This document shows, piece after piece, positions 46,623 through 54,539 of a DNA stretch of 64,000 nt. Position 1 is the stretch's first letter. Each line of letters opens with the position of its first letter. The stretch is from Planctomycetota bacterium (GTDB taxonomy: Bacteria > Planctomycetota > Phycisphaerae > UBA1845 > UTPLA1). Below the pieces are notes generated by a model. That model saw only the letters and a list, made by a program, of their open reading frames with translations. It was not told where the DNA came from and ran no database searches. The stretch spans positions 1 to 64,000 of the forward strand of contig JAATGM010000034.1 in NCBI GenBank assembly GCA_015654675.1. Direction: 5' to 3'. Both the position numbers and the translations under genes were made by a program.

Positions 46623-47608
46623 TTGCCTGGCTCTACGTCGGATTCGTCGCGCTCGTCTTCGGAATGCTCGCCCTCGATCTGGGCGTCTTCAACCGAAAAG
46701 CCCACGTCATCTCCGTTCGCGAGGCCCTCGGCTGGACCGCCCTTTGGATCAGCGTCGCGCTCGCATTCAACGTCGGCGTCTACTTTATCTATCAACATCA
46801 TTTGCTCGGCATCGGCGTCAATCGCGGCCTCAACGGCCTCGAAGCCGCCCAGGAATTCTTCCTCGGCTACGTCATCGAAAAATCGCTCAGTCTCGACAAC
46901 ATCTTCGTCATCGCCCTCATCTTCGCCTACTTCCGCGTGCCCCTGCTCTACCAGCATCGCGTCCTCTTCTGGGGAATTCTCGGCGCGCTAGTCCTGCGCG
47001 GCATCATGATCGGCCTTGGCGCCGCGCTCATCGCCCGCTTCCACTGGGTCATCTACGTTTTCGGCGCCCTGCTCATCATCACCGCCGTCAAAATGCTCCT
47101 CGTCCAGCACGACGACATGGACCCCGGCCGTAACCCCCTCGTCCGCCTCGCGCGAAAGTTCTATCCCGTCAGCACCGCCTTCGACAGCCACAGGTTCTTC
47201 ACCAAAATCGACGGCCGCACCGCCATCACGCCCCTTTTCCTCGCCCTGCTCGTCGTCGAAAGCACCGACGTCCTCTTCGCCATCGACTCCATCCCCGCCA
47301 TCTTCGCCGTCACGAAAGACCCCTTCATCGTCTTCACCTCAAACGTCTTCGCCATCCTCGGTCTGCGCTCCCTCTACTTCGCCCTCGCCGCCCTCCTCGA
47401 CACCTTCCGCTACCTGAAATTCAGTCTCGTCTTCTTGCTCGCTTATGTCGGCACCAAGATGCTTTTGTCGCACTACTATCCCATACCGAATGGCGTCTCC
47501 CTGGCCGTGATCGGAGGAATCCTCGCCGTCGGCGTCCTCGCTTCGGTCGCCGCCCGGCCGAAACTTAAAGGCGAGTCCACTCAGCCCCCGAGTCACGAGC
47601 ACGATTGA
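46619..47608 (+). CDS. TerC-family membrane protein
   Basis: 329 aa, about eight membrane helices. TerC family features: the FLGYVIEKSLSLDNIFVIALIF stretch with the paired acidic residues, and LLVVESTDVLFAIDSIPAIFAV in the second half. TerC proteins are linked to metal (manganese or tellurite) handling and to cotranslational insertion of metal-dependent exported enzymes. Starts inside the stop of the lipoprotein gene (ATGA), and the PGPGW gene begins right after its stop. Confidence 0.9.
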   Translation: MIAWLYVGFVALVFGMLALDLGVFNRKAHVISVREALGWTALWISVALAFNVGVYFIYQHHLLGIGVNRGLNGLEAAQEFFLGYVIEKSLSLDNIFVIALIFAYFRVPLLYQHRVLFWGILGALVLRGIMIGLGAALIARFHWVIYVFGALLIITAVKMLLVQHDDMDPGRNPLVRLARKFYPVSTAFDSHRFFTKIDGRTAITPLFLALLVVESTDVLFAIDSIPAIFAVTKDPFIVFTSNVFAILGLRSLYFALAALLDTFRYLKFSLVFLLAYVGTKMLLSHYYPIPNGVSLAVIGGILAVGVLASVAARPKLKGESTQPPSHEHD

Positions 47609-47872
47609 ATGGTCTACAAAACCGCCCGCCGCGTCGTCGTTTTCGTCACCGGCACCGCCCTCGTCCTCGCAGGCATCATCATGTTCGTCACCCCCGGCCC
47701 CGGAATCGCCGGCGTGCTGGGAGGCCTCGCCCTGCTCGCCACCGAGTTCGTCTGGGCCCGCTGGCTCCTGAAAAAAGTAAAAAAGAAACTGCGCACCGCC
47801 GCGTCAGCCGTCTCGGATAAGATCCGCCCGGCCACCACCGGCCATCCCAGGAAGCACGAGAAGCACAAATGA
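47609..47872 (+). CDS. Small PGPGW-family membrane protein
   Basis: 87 aa. Two membrane helices around the loop MFVTPGPGIAGVLGG, then a basic tail (LLKKVKKKLRT). The PGPG turn identifies the PGPGW family (PF09656), whose function is unknown. Its ATG directly follows the TerC stop with no spacer, and its own stop overlaps the next ATG. Confidence 0.8.
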   Translation: MVYKTARRVVVFVTGTALVLAGIIMFVTPGPGIAGVLGGLALLATEFVWARWLLKKVKKKLRTAASAVSDKIRPATTGHPRKHEKHK

Positions 47873-48990
47873 CGGCCGCAGCGCCAACGACGCCCGCTCC
47901 CGCTATCACTCGCGGCCGCTGCCACGTCCTCTACGCCTTCGACATCGGCCTCGGCATCGACCTCAATCACGCCGATCGCGTCATCCTCACCGCCAAACAG
48001 CGCGAAACCATCAAGGACAAACGCCGCGCCCCCGAAACCGTCATCAGCCAGCCCGCCCCCCTCCGCATGACCCGCTCCGCCGAGCCGGTCCACGTCAGCG
48101 GCTTCGCCACCGACGCGCAAGTCGACGTCGTCCTCTACGACTTCGGTGCAGTCGCAGTGCGTTACGTCATGCCGCTTACCGGTTCGCTCGCCGACATCGA
48201 GCGCCTCAGCGGCGACCTCTACGACAACGAAATCCTTGCCCGCAGCGCTCGCCGCATCGTCGAAGAGGTAGCCAGGGCCATCGCCCCCGCCGTCCGCCGC
48301 CCCGGCTTCGCCGACCTGGTTGAAGACTACGTCGTCTTCCACATCGAATCGTTCGACCGCCCCAGCGACTTCAACGCCCTCGTCGCCGCCCACGGCGACC
48401 AGATCGCCCGCATCCTCCGCTCCGCCCAGGTCCCCATCTCCGAACAGGAAGTCGCCGACGCCCTCGCCTGCCGCATCTCCTACGCCGCCGACGACGCCGC
48501 CCTCATCGACTGGGCCGCCACCCTGCTCGTCGGCCCCGACGCCGACGACGTCCGCACCGTCCTCGAATTCGCCAACGTCGAACTCCTCGAACTACGCTTC
48601 CTCGACAGCCAGCTCGACGCCGCCCTCGAACAGTCCTACCGCGTCCTCTCGCAGCGCCGCGGCCCCGGCTGGGGCCTCTTCGGCTCCTTCGCCGCCGAAG
48701 TCCGCCGCATCGGCCGCCTCCAGGTCGACAACGCCGTCCTATTCGAAGGCGTCAACAACGCCCTCAAGCTCGTAGGCGACCAATACCTCGCCCGCGTCTA
48801 CCGCCTCGCCTCGCAGCGCTTCCACCTCGCCGAATGGGACGCCGCCATCCTCCGCAAAATCGAAACCATCGACTCCATCTACTCAAAAGAATCCGACCGC
48901 CAGATCAACGTCCGCATGGAAATCCTGGAGTGGATCATCGTAGTCCTGATCGCAGCCGAGCTAGTAATCCCCTTCCTCCGCCCCCGATAG
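47869..48990 (+). CDS. RMD1/YagE (DUF155) family protein
   Basis: 373 aa. N-terminal YAFDIGLGIDLNHADRVI, VVLYDFGAVAVRYVMPL, and the conserved FANVELLELRFLDSQLDAALEQSY stretch are typical of RMD1/YagE. A single membrane helix closes the protein (WIIVVLIAAELVIPFL). Fungal and mitochondrial relatives are membrane-associated, with roles in organelle translation or meiosis; the bacterial role is unknown. It overlaps the PGPGW gene by four bases and ends a four-gene run. Confidence 0.85.
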   Translation: MTAAAPTTPAPAITRGRCHVLYAFDIGLGIDLNHADRVILTAKQRETIKDKRRAPETVISQPAPLRMTRSAEPVHVSGFATDAQVDVVLYDFGAVAVRYVMPLTGSLADIERLSGDLYDNEILARSARRIVEEVARAIAPAVRRPGFADLVEDYVVFHIESFDRPSDFNALVAAHGDQIARILRSAQVPISEQEVADALACRISYAADDAALIDWAATLLVGPDADDVRTVLEFANVELLELRFLDSQLDAALEQSYRVLSQRRGPGWGLFGSFAAEVRRIGRLQVDNAVLFEGVNNALKLVGDQYLARVYRLASQRFHLAEWDAAILRKIETIDSIYSKESDRQINVRMEILEWIIVVLIAAELVIPFLRPR

Positions 48991-49164
48991 CAACCGGATG
49001 GCACGAGCGTCCCGCGCGTGTCCATTCCCAGCTCAGCAGCGCCGCCGCTTGGAGTAACATTTGCTAATCATGAATCATGCTTGCTGGCATAAGGGTAAAA
49101 TGAGCCGGTACGATACATTTGATGTACTCCGCATGAGGATCGACGTTCATACGAAGGGGCTCTG

Positions 49165-49605
49165 ATGAAGTTCTCTGGAGGCCCATTTTGGCTTCCGCCA
49201 TTGCTTGTCGGAATCGCACTCCTAGCTATTTGGCGAATCCGCGGGCGGCTCTCGATTTCAGGATGCTTCGTGTCCAATCTCGCGGCCCTGGTAATGTATC
49301 TAGCGATTACGATTCGCGACAACTTCATTGTCTTTCAGAGTTTTTGGCACCTCTGGGTTGTGTACTTCTTCGCGATGTCTTTGCCCGTGAACGCAATCGC
49401 AATCGGATTGCATTGGTGGAACAGACCTCGCGCAACCAGCATCTGGCAGTGCGCGACATGCGGATACGATCTATTCAAGAATCGAAGCGGACGTTGTCCG
49501 GAATGCGGGACGCCAATTGCGAGCGCGTCCGGCCGGGGATCGTCAACTGACACTCGAATCCCCGATCCCCCTGCTCCTCCCGAGAACCGTCGAACACTCC
49601 GATAG
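49165..49605 (+). CDS. Small membrane protein with CPECG zinc ribbon
   Basis: 146 aa. Three hydrophobic helices at ~7-25, ~33-50 and ~62-83, then a zinc ribbon at ~96-114 (CATCGYDLFKNRSGRCPECG), and a polar tail rich in Pro and Arg. The ribbon matches those at 4975, 28289 and 53674. The start follows GAAGGGG. Role unknown. Confidence 0.75.
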   Translation: MKFSGGPFWLPPLLVGIALLAIWRIRGRLSISGCFVSNLAALVMYLAITIRDNFIVFQSFWHLWVVYFFAMSLPVNAIAIGLHWWNRPRATSIWQCATCGYDLFKNRSGRCPECGTPIASASGRGSSTDTRIPDPPAPPENRRTLR

Positions 49606-49637
49606 TCAGTACTGGCGATGGAATATGCGCGCCCCCC

Positions 49638-51245
49638 TCACTCCCGCCGTCCCGCCAAAACAATCGTAGCATCCTCGCTAGCCGATCCACCCTTCACAAA
49701 CTCATCCAGCTCCTGCGACAACTCCGACAGCATCAGATTCACCGCCATCCCCGCCGTGTCCGCCAGACACTCCGCCGCCCGCGCCCGCCCAAACGCCTCC
49801 CCGCTCGCCCCCCGCAACTGATCAACACCATCCGTCATCAGCGCCAACACCTCGCCCGCCTCCAGCACCGACGACTTCGACGTATACCCAAACCCCTTCG
49901 CCTTCCCCACCGCCGGCATCCCGCACGGCTCCAGCTCGCGCCACTCCCCCGCCTCCGAAATCACGCCCAGCGTGATCGCGTCCCCCGCCGCGCAATACTT
50001 CAGCGCCCCGCTTTCCGGCGAAAACCACACGCACGCCAGGTCGATCGACCACGCGCTGTGCCCATCCGTCACCAGCCAGTTGACCGCCCGCATCAACACA
50101 TGCGGCGCGTCCGCGTGCAGACACGCCGCCCGAAACGCCGCCCGCACCTCCGACATCAACCGCGGCAATCCCGCCCCCGTCGCCTCGATTCGCGCCAGCA
50201 CAACCGCCACCGTCCGATTCGCCAGCCGCAGCAGATCATAAAAATCCCGCGGCCGAGTTGTCCCCGGCCGGCGCAGCGCCGCCACATGCAGGTCCGGCCA
50301 CTCCGGCATCCCTCTAATCGTCAGCGAATCCTGCACCTGCCGCGCAAACACCTGTCCCTGGTCCGCCAGCGCCGTCCGCGCCGCCGTCGCCCCATGAATC
50401 GATTGATCCAGCGGCCCCGCAACCGCTACCGCAAACGACGTAAACGCATCCAGCGCGTTCGCGTCATAATGCCCCCCGCCCGGCGCGGTCTCCACGTACA
50501 TCATCCCCAGCATCGCCCCGCGCGCCCCGACGATCGGCGCCGCCATCGCCGATTCAACGCCCGGCATCTTCGCGTCCGGGATACAGATTTCGTAACAAAA
50601 CCGCGTGCAGCGTTCATTCAACTTCGCCATCAGCGCCGGCGCGTCGATCGCCCGCCCCTTGGCGTCCATCCCCCGCACCGTCTCAAGCCCGCTCGCCGAC
50701 CGCAGCCGCACGCAAAGCCCCACCGCCGACCCGCGAAAAGTCGCCAGCATCTGCTGCAAAATGCGATCCGAAAGCTGCTCAAACTGCCCCACCGCCGACA
50801 GCTCCGTCGTCAGCGCCGTCATTTCGTGCAACCGGTCCAGCGCGATCTTCAATATGCCCCCATGGCTCCGCGCAATCGCCCCGGCCGGCAGCGCAAACTC
50901 CCGCTCCACGGCCCGCAGCGCCCCCGACTTCTCCCCCACCCCTTTCGCATCCATGCTCAGATAGAGCTTCAGCACATACCGCCCGATCCCGATCTCGTCC
51001 CGATCCTTGATCGTTTGACCAGCTGTGATCACCGCCCCGTTCAACCGCGTTGGCTGCCGCAGATCCAGCACGCTCAGCGCCCAGTCGCCGCCCGCCCCGC
51101 GCACCAGCTGCACCTGCTTCTCCGCCACCTGCGAGTCCGGCAGCGAAATCCCGCACCCGTCGCCCGATCCGACCACGACCGCCTGCTCGCCGCCCACTTC
51201 GCGGTCAAACATCATCGAGTCATTTTCGAGCACGAATATCCGCAT
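49638..51245 (-). CDS. FHA-GAF protein with degenerate PPM/SpoIIE phosphatase domain
   Basis: 535 aa. Residues ~1-98 form an FHA domain (VVVGSGDGCGISLPDSQVAEKQVQL), usually a phosphothreonine reader. A GAF-like domain follows at ~140-275 (SDRILQQMLATFRGSAVGL, AAPIVGARGAMLGMMYVE). Residues ~300-535 have the SpoIIE/PPM layout: RPRDFYDLLRLANRTVAV, LMTDGVDQLRG and EDATIVLAGRR. The GD-x-x-GHG element of active enzymes reads ARIEATG, losing a metal-binding Asp. It may be a pseudophosphatase in a Ser/Thr kinase signalling pathway. It lies 12 bases after the stop of the 147-aa gene. Confidence 0.8.
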   Translation of the reverse strand: MRIFVLENDSMMFDREVGGEQAVVVGSGDGCGISLPDSQVAEKQVQLVRGAGGDWALSVLDLRQPTRLNGAVITAGQTIKDRDEIGIGRYVLKLYLSMDAKGVGEKSGALRAVEREFALPAGAIARSHGGILKIALDRLHEMTALTTELSAVGQFEQLSDRILQQMLATFRGSAVGLCVRLRSASGLETVRGMDAKGRAIDAPALMAKLNERCTRFCYEICIPDAKMPGVESAMAAPIVGARGAMLGMMYVETAPGGGHYDANALDAFTSFAVAVAGPLDQSIHGATAARTALADQGQVFARQVQDSLTIRGMPEWPDLHVAALRRPGTTRPRDFYDLLRLANRTVAVVLARIEATGAGLPRLMSEVRAAFRAACLHADAPHVLMRAVNWLVTDGHSAWSIDLACVWFSPESGALKYCAAGDAITLGVISEAGEWRELEPCGMPAVGKAKGFGYTSKSSVLEAGEVLALMTDGVDQLRGASGEAFGRARAAECLADTAGMAVNLMLSELSQELDEFVKGGSASEDATIVLAGRRE

Positions 51246-51257
51246 CGCGTCCCGCTC

Positions 51258-51701
51258 TTATCTCAAATCGGCAAAACGAATCCCCGCCAGCCGGGCCTGC
51301 GCCCCGCTCACGTCAAAGACCAGCGCCCCGCCCTCGCCCGCCCCCTTGCCCGACTCGCGCAGGTTATCCATGCGCCGAAAAACTTCCCGCGCCAGTCGAA
51401 ACACCACCGGGTCCTCGAGCGTCTGCCAATAGGCATCGTGCATCGGCTGATCGCCGCCGAACATCAGCTTCGACATGGCAAACGACGAGGGATCGTCCGA
51501 TTCACCGTACGCCACCAGCATCGAAGGCACGCCCGTCGTCCCCCCGATGCACCGCCCCAGCGTAAATACCTCGCGATCGCGCGGCTCGTTTCGCTCGAGA
51601 ACCCGACCCAGCCGCCAGAACGCCAGCACCGTCTCGCGATCGATCTCCGCCTCGTGCCCCTGGCGGACCACGTCGCCCGTCCAAGCTTCCATCAGAGCCA
51701 T
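51258..51701 (-). CDS. Small soluble protein of unknown function
   Basis: 147 aa from the ATG at 51701, supported by a GGGAGG site six bases upstream; the longer frame from 51812 overlaps ruvX by 34 bases and lacks such support. The sequence MALMEAWTGDVVRQG...FTLGRCIGGTTGVPSMLVAYGE...LEDPVVFRLAREVFRRMDNL has no recognised domain. It lies between ruvX and the FHA phosphatase on the same strand. Confidence 0.65.
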   Translation of the reverse strand: MALMEAWTGDVVRQGHEAEIDRETVLAFWRLGRVLERNEPRDREVFTLGRCIGGTTGVPSMLVAYGESDDPSSFAMSKLMFGGDQPMHDAYWQTLEDPVVFRLAREVFRRMDNLRESGKGAGEGGALVFDVSGAQARLAGIRFADLR

Positions 51702-51778
51702 CGAACGCCTCCCGGAAATGAACTCGAGAGTTCGTCTCGAATCTACCCGCGCGACCCGCTGCTCGCCAAGCCCGCGGC

Positions 51779-52207
51779 CTAATCTCCCGGCCGCGGCCGC
51801 GCATCCAGCCACGCCTGCAAAATCGCCTGCGCCGCCAGCATATCGCGCCGCGCCGCCCGACCGGCCCGCGAAAGCGCCGAATCCGCCAGCGCCTCATCCG
51901 CGGCGAAGCTCGAAAGCCGCTCATCCTGCTCATGCACCGCTAACTTCGTCGCCGCGCGCAGCGCCTCAACAAACCGCCGCGTAAATTCCGCCTGCGGCCC
52001 CACCGAATCGTCCATATTCAAAGGAATACCGACCACTACCCCATCCACCCCTTCTTCTTCCGCGCGCCCCGCAATCGCCCGCGCATCCTGCCCCGCCGCC
52101 CCGCTCCCCGCCAGCAAATCCAGCGGCGAGGCGATCCTCAGCTGATCGTCCCCGATCGCCAACCCGATCCGCTTCCGTCCGTAATCAACACCCAGATATC
52201 GAGCCAT
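51779..52207 (-). CDS. ruvX: Holliday junction resolvase-like RNase H-fold protein
   Basis: 142 aa. YqgF/RuvX family: LGVDYGRKRIGLAIGD with the catalytic Asp at residue 8, VVVGIPLNMDDSVG, VHEQDERLSSFAA (Asp-Glu) and a terminal DMLAAQAILQAWLD helix with the last acidic residues. It resolves Holliday junctions or matures 16S rRNA ends by family assignment. It begins six bases after the manC stop, on the same strand. Confidence 0.88.
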   Translation of the reverse strand: MARYLGVDYGRKRIGLAIGDDQLRIASPLDLLAGSGAAGQDARAIAGRAEEEGVDGVVVGIPLNMDDSVGPQAEFTRRFVEALRAATKLAVHEQDERLSSFAADEALADSALSRAGRAARRDMLAAQAILQAWLDARPRPGD

Positions 52208-52213
52208 CTCGGC

Positions 52214-53287
52214 TCAACTGTAACGATCCCCGAATCGCCCTTCCAACGCCCCCACCAGATCCTTGATCCGCTGCACATCCGCCGCCCGGCAGATCAGCGT
52301 TGCGTCCGCGCTCCGGACAACCACCAGGTCGTGTACCCCAAGCGCCACAATCAGATGCTCATCCGGCGAAACCACGATATTGTTCGCCGCGTCCACCAGC
52401 ACGACATTCTCCCCCGCCGCCGTATTCCCCTTTTCATCCTTCCCGCGCACCGCCGGCAGCGAAGTCCACGCCCCCAGATCGTGCCACGTCACATCCATCT
52501 CGACAACCACCACCCGCGGCGCATGCTCCATCACCGCGAAGTCGATCGATATCTTCTTCAGCCCCGGATAGACCTCGCCCAACGTCGCCAGCGCCGCCTC
52601 GCCCGGCCACGACTTCGCCACCGCCGTCACGGCCGCATAAGTCTCCGGCAATCGCACCCGAATCTGCTCGAGGATGGTCGCCGTCTGCCAGACAAACATC
52701 CCGCTGTTCCAGTAGTAATCCCCACTCGCCAGATACCGCGCCGCAGTAGCCGCGTCCGGCTTCTCCTTAAACTGCTTCACGACAAACGCGCCGCTGCCAG
52801 TCGGCTCGCCGCGCTGCACATACCCCAGCCCCGTCAGCGCCTCGGTCGCCTTGATCCCAAACGTCACCAGCGCCGCCGAGTCTTTCGCCGCCAGCGTATA
52901 CCCCGCCCGAACCGCCGCAACAAACTTATCCACCGGCGCAATTACATGATCCGCCGTGAACACCCCCATCACCGCCCCCGGCCACCGCGCCTCCACCACA
53001 GCCGCCGCCAGCGCGACAGCATTCGCCGTATCCCGCCCCTCCGGCTCCCCAATCAAGTTCCCCGGCGAAAGCTCCGGCAGCTCCAGCGCAATCGCCGGCA
53101 AATGCCGATCCGCCGCAATCACCAGAATCGCTTCGGCCGGCAAAAACTCGCGCAGCCGCTCATAAGCAAGCTGCAACAAACTCTTCCCGCCAAACAACCG
53201 CAAAAGCTGCTTAGGCCGCCCCGCCCGGCTCAAAGGCCAAAGCCGCGACCCCACCCCCCCCGCCATAATCACACCAACTTCTCGCAT
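52214..53287 (-). CDS. manC: Mannose-1-phosphate guanylyltransferase
   Basis: 357 aa. The nucleotidyltransferase N-terminus IMAGGVGSRLWPLSRAGRPKQLLRLFGG is nearly a textbook match. GVFTADHVIAPVD (metal-binding Asp), GYVQRGEP and FKEKPDAATAARYL are also characteristic. It makes GDP-mannose from mannose 1-phosphate and GTP, in the cytoplasm. It lacks the C-terminal isomerase domain of bifunctional ManC/AlgA, so it acts only as the transferase. Confidence 0.92.
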   Translation of the reverse strand: MREVGVIMAGGVGSRLWPLSRAGRPKQLLRLFGGKSLLQLAYERLREFLPAEAILVIAADRHLPAIALELPELSPGNLIGEPEGRDTANAVALAAAVVEARWPGAVMGVFTADHVIAPVDKFVAAVRAGYTLAAKDSAALVTFGIKATEALTGLGYVQRGEPTGSGAFVVKQFKEKPDAATAARYLASGDYYWNSGMFVWQTATILEQIRVRLPETYAAVTAVAKSWPGEAALATLGEVYPGLKKISIDFAVMEHAPRVVVVEMDVTWHDLGAWTSLPAVRGKDEKGNTAAGENVVLVDAANNIVVSPDEHLIVALGVHDLVVVRSADATLICRAADVQRIKDLVGALEGRFGDRYS

Positions 53288-53374
53288 GTCGGCAAATCTA
53301 ACGCTCGACAGAAAATCTCGCGAGCATCCCCACCAACGTGTGCCACGGCCGTGCCGGCCGTGCCTTCGGCGAGT

Positions 53375-53620
53375 TCACGGAACGCCCCGGAGCCGCCGTT
53401 CACGCTCAGCCGCGAATGCAAGGCAAGCTTGAATATCGTCGGCGGTCAGCTCCGGAAAATCGCGCACAATCTCTGCGGCGCTCATTCCCCCCGCGAGATA
53501 CTCGATTACATCCGAGACGGTAATCCGCAGTCCCCGAACACACGGTTTTCCGCCCCGTTTGTCTGACTGAATCGTGATAATCTTCGAATAGTCCACGGTC
53601 TCATCATATCGCCGCTTCAC
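53375..53620 (-). CDS. DUF433-family protein, probable antitoxin
   Basis: 81 aa from a GTG at 53620, with a GTG at 53596 (VDYSKIITIQ) also plausible. The DUF433 helix-turn-helix pattern is clear: GGKPCVRGLRITVSDVIEYLAGGMSAAEIVRDFPELTADDIQACLAFA. DUF433 proteins are usually the antitoxin of a pair with a PIN-like DUF5615 toxin encoded just downstream. No such gene follows here; manC stands there instead. It may be an orphan or solitary regulator. Confidence 0.82.
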   Translation of the reverse strand: MKRRYDETVDYSKIITIQSDKRGGKPCVRGLRITVSDVIEYLAGGMSAAEIVRDFPELTADDIQACLAFAAERERRLRGVP

Positions 53621-53673
53621 ACGACCGCCCTTCCCACCTTGACGCCCCCGCGCGCCAAAGCCATAACAATTAC

Positions 53674-54501
53674 GTGCTCCTCCGCCCGCCACTCACCCGC
53701 TGCCCCGTCTGCAACTACTCCCTCGCCGGCCTCCCCCCAGCCCACAATTGCCCCGAGTGCGGCTACGAATATGACGAGTCCACGCTGATCCTCCGCCCGA
53801 CCCGTCGCTGGGGCCCGGTCTCCAAATCAACGCTCGCCTGGGTCATCGGCATCTATCTGCTCGGCATCCCGATGCTCTCGCCCGTAATCGCCACATTGCC
53901 GCCGCGTGCAATGAAACCCGCCGCCCTGTTCCTGCTCGCCATCTTCGTCGCCATTATCTTCGTCGCAATTTTCCCGCTCCTGGGAAGAAAACGCTTCGCG
54001 TCAATCGGACCGCGCAAACTAATCCTTCGAACCCGCGGCCCGCTGATCGAATTAAACTACGACGACATCAGCGCAATTGCCCTGAACGATTTTCCTCCGT
54101 CCATCACACGGCGCGGCGGCGAGCCAATCGCGCTCCGCCACATGTTTGATTCAAATTCGGAAAAACAACAATTCGCAGATGGGCTGATAAATGCAAGATC
54201 GGGCGCCGCTCCCGTCGTCTCAACAATCAATCAAGCGCCACCGCCAATCACTCCACCCTCCAAAACGCCGCTAAATCTCCCTGCGCTCATCATGAGTGTC
54301 GCAGTCTTCGGTATCGCAACCGCAATGGTCGGCATTTTCGTCACGCTCATCTATACAATCATTCGCCAGCCCAAGTCAGATCCGCCAATCCTCGGCGTAC
54401 TGGTCCTGCTCTTCTGGATCTGCGTCCCCTTCGCACTCTGGGCCGTCTGGAACTCCGACAAACGCACCAAAAAGAAAAACCAACCGCCCCCTTCCCCCTA
54501 A
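53674..54501 (+). CDS. Membrane protein with N-terminal CPECG zinc ribbon
   Basis: 275 aa from a GTG. Zinc ribbon at C10-x2-C13 and C26-x2-C29 (CNYSLAGLPP). Two membrane helices (~49-92), a PH-like segment (~95-160; GPRKLILRTRGPLIELNYDDISAI), then two more helices (~205-265). No catalytic motif. Divergent from the DUF433 gene. Confidence 0.72.
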   Translation: MLLRPPLTRCPVCNYSLAGLPPAHNCPECGYEYDESTLILRPTRRWGPVSKSTLAWVIGIYLLGIPMLSPVIATLPPRAMKPAALFLLAIFVAIIFVAIFPLLGRKRFASIGPRKLILRTRGPLIELNYDDISAIALNDFPPSITRRGGEPIALRHMFDSNSEKQQFADGLINARSGAAPVVSTINQAPPPITPPSKTPLNLPALIMSVAVFGIATAMVGIFVTLIYTIIRQPKSDPPILGVLVLLFWICVPFALWAVWNSDKRTKKKNQPPPSP

Positions 54502-54535
54502 CCACTAACCACTAACCACTAACCACTAACCACTG
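54500..54535. repeat. Tandem 7-base repeat
   Basis: Five copies of AACCACT in a row directly after the stop of the zinc-ribbon gene and before the helicase stop. A short microsatellite between convergent genes. Confidence 0.9.
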
Positions 54536-54539
54536 ATCA

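Noticed and set aside
50058-53566. Plus-strand frames opposite the FHA protein, RuvX and ManC
   Set aside because: Arg/His/Pro-rich translations typical of the antisense strand of GC-rich genes; the minus-strand genes have clear families.
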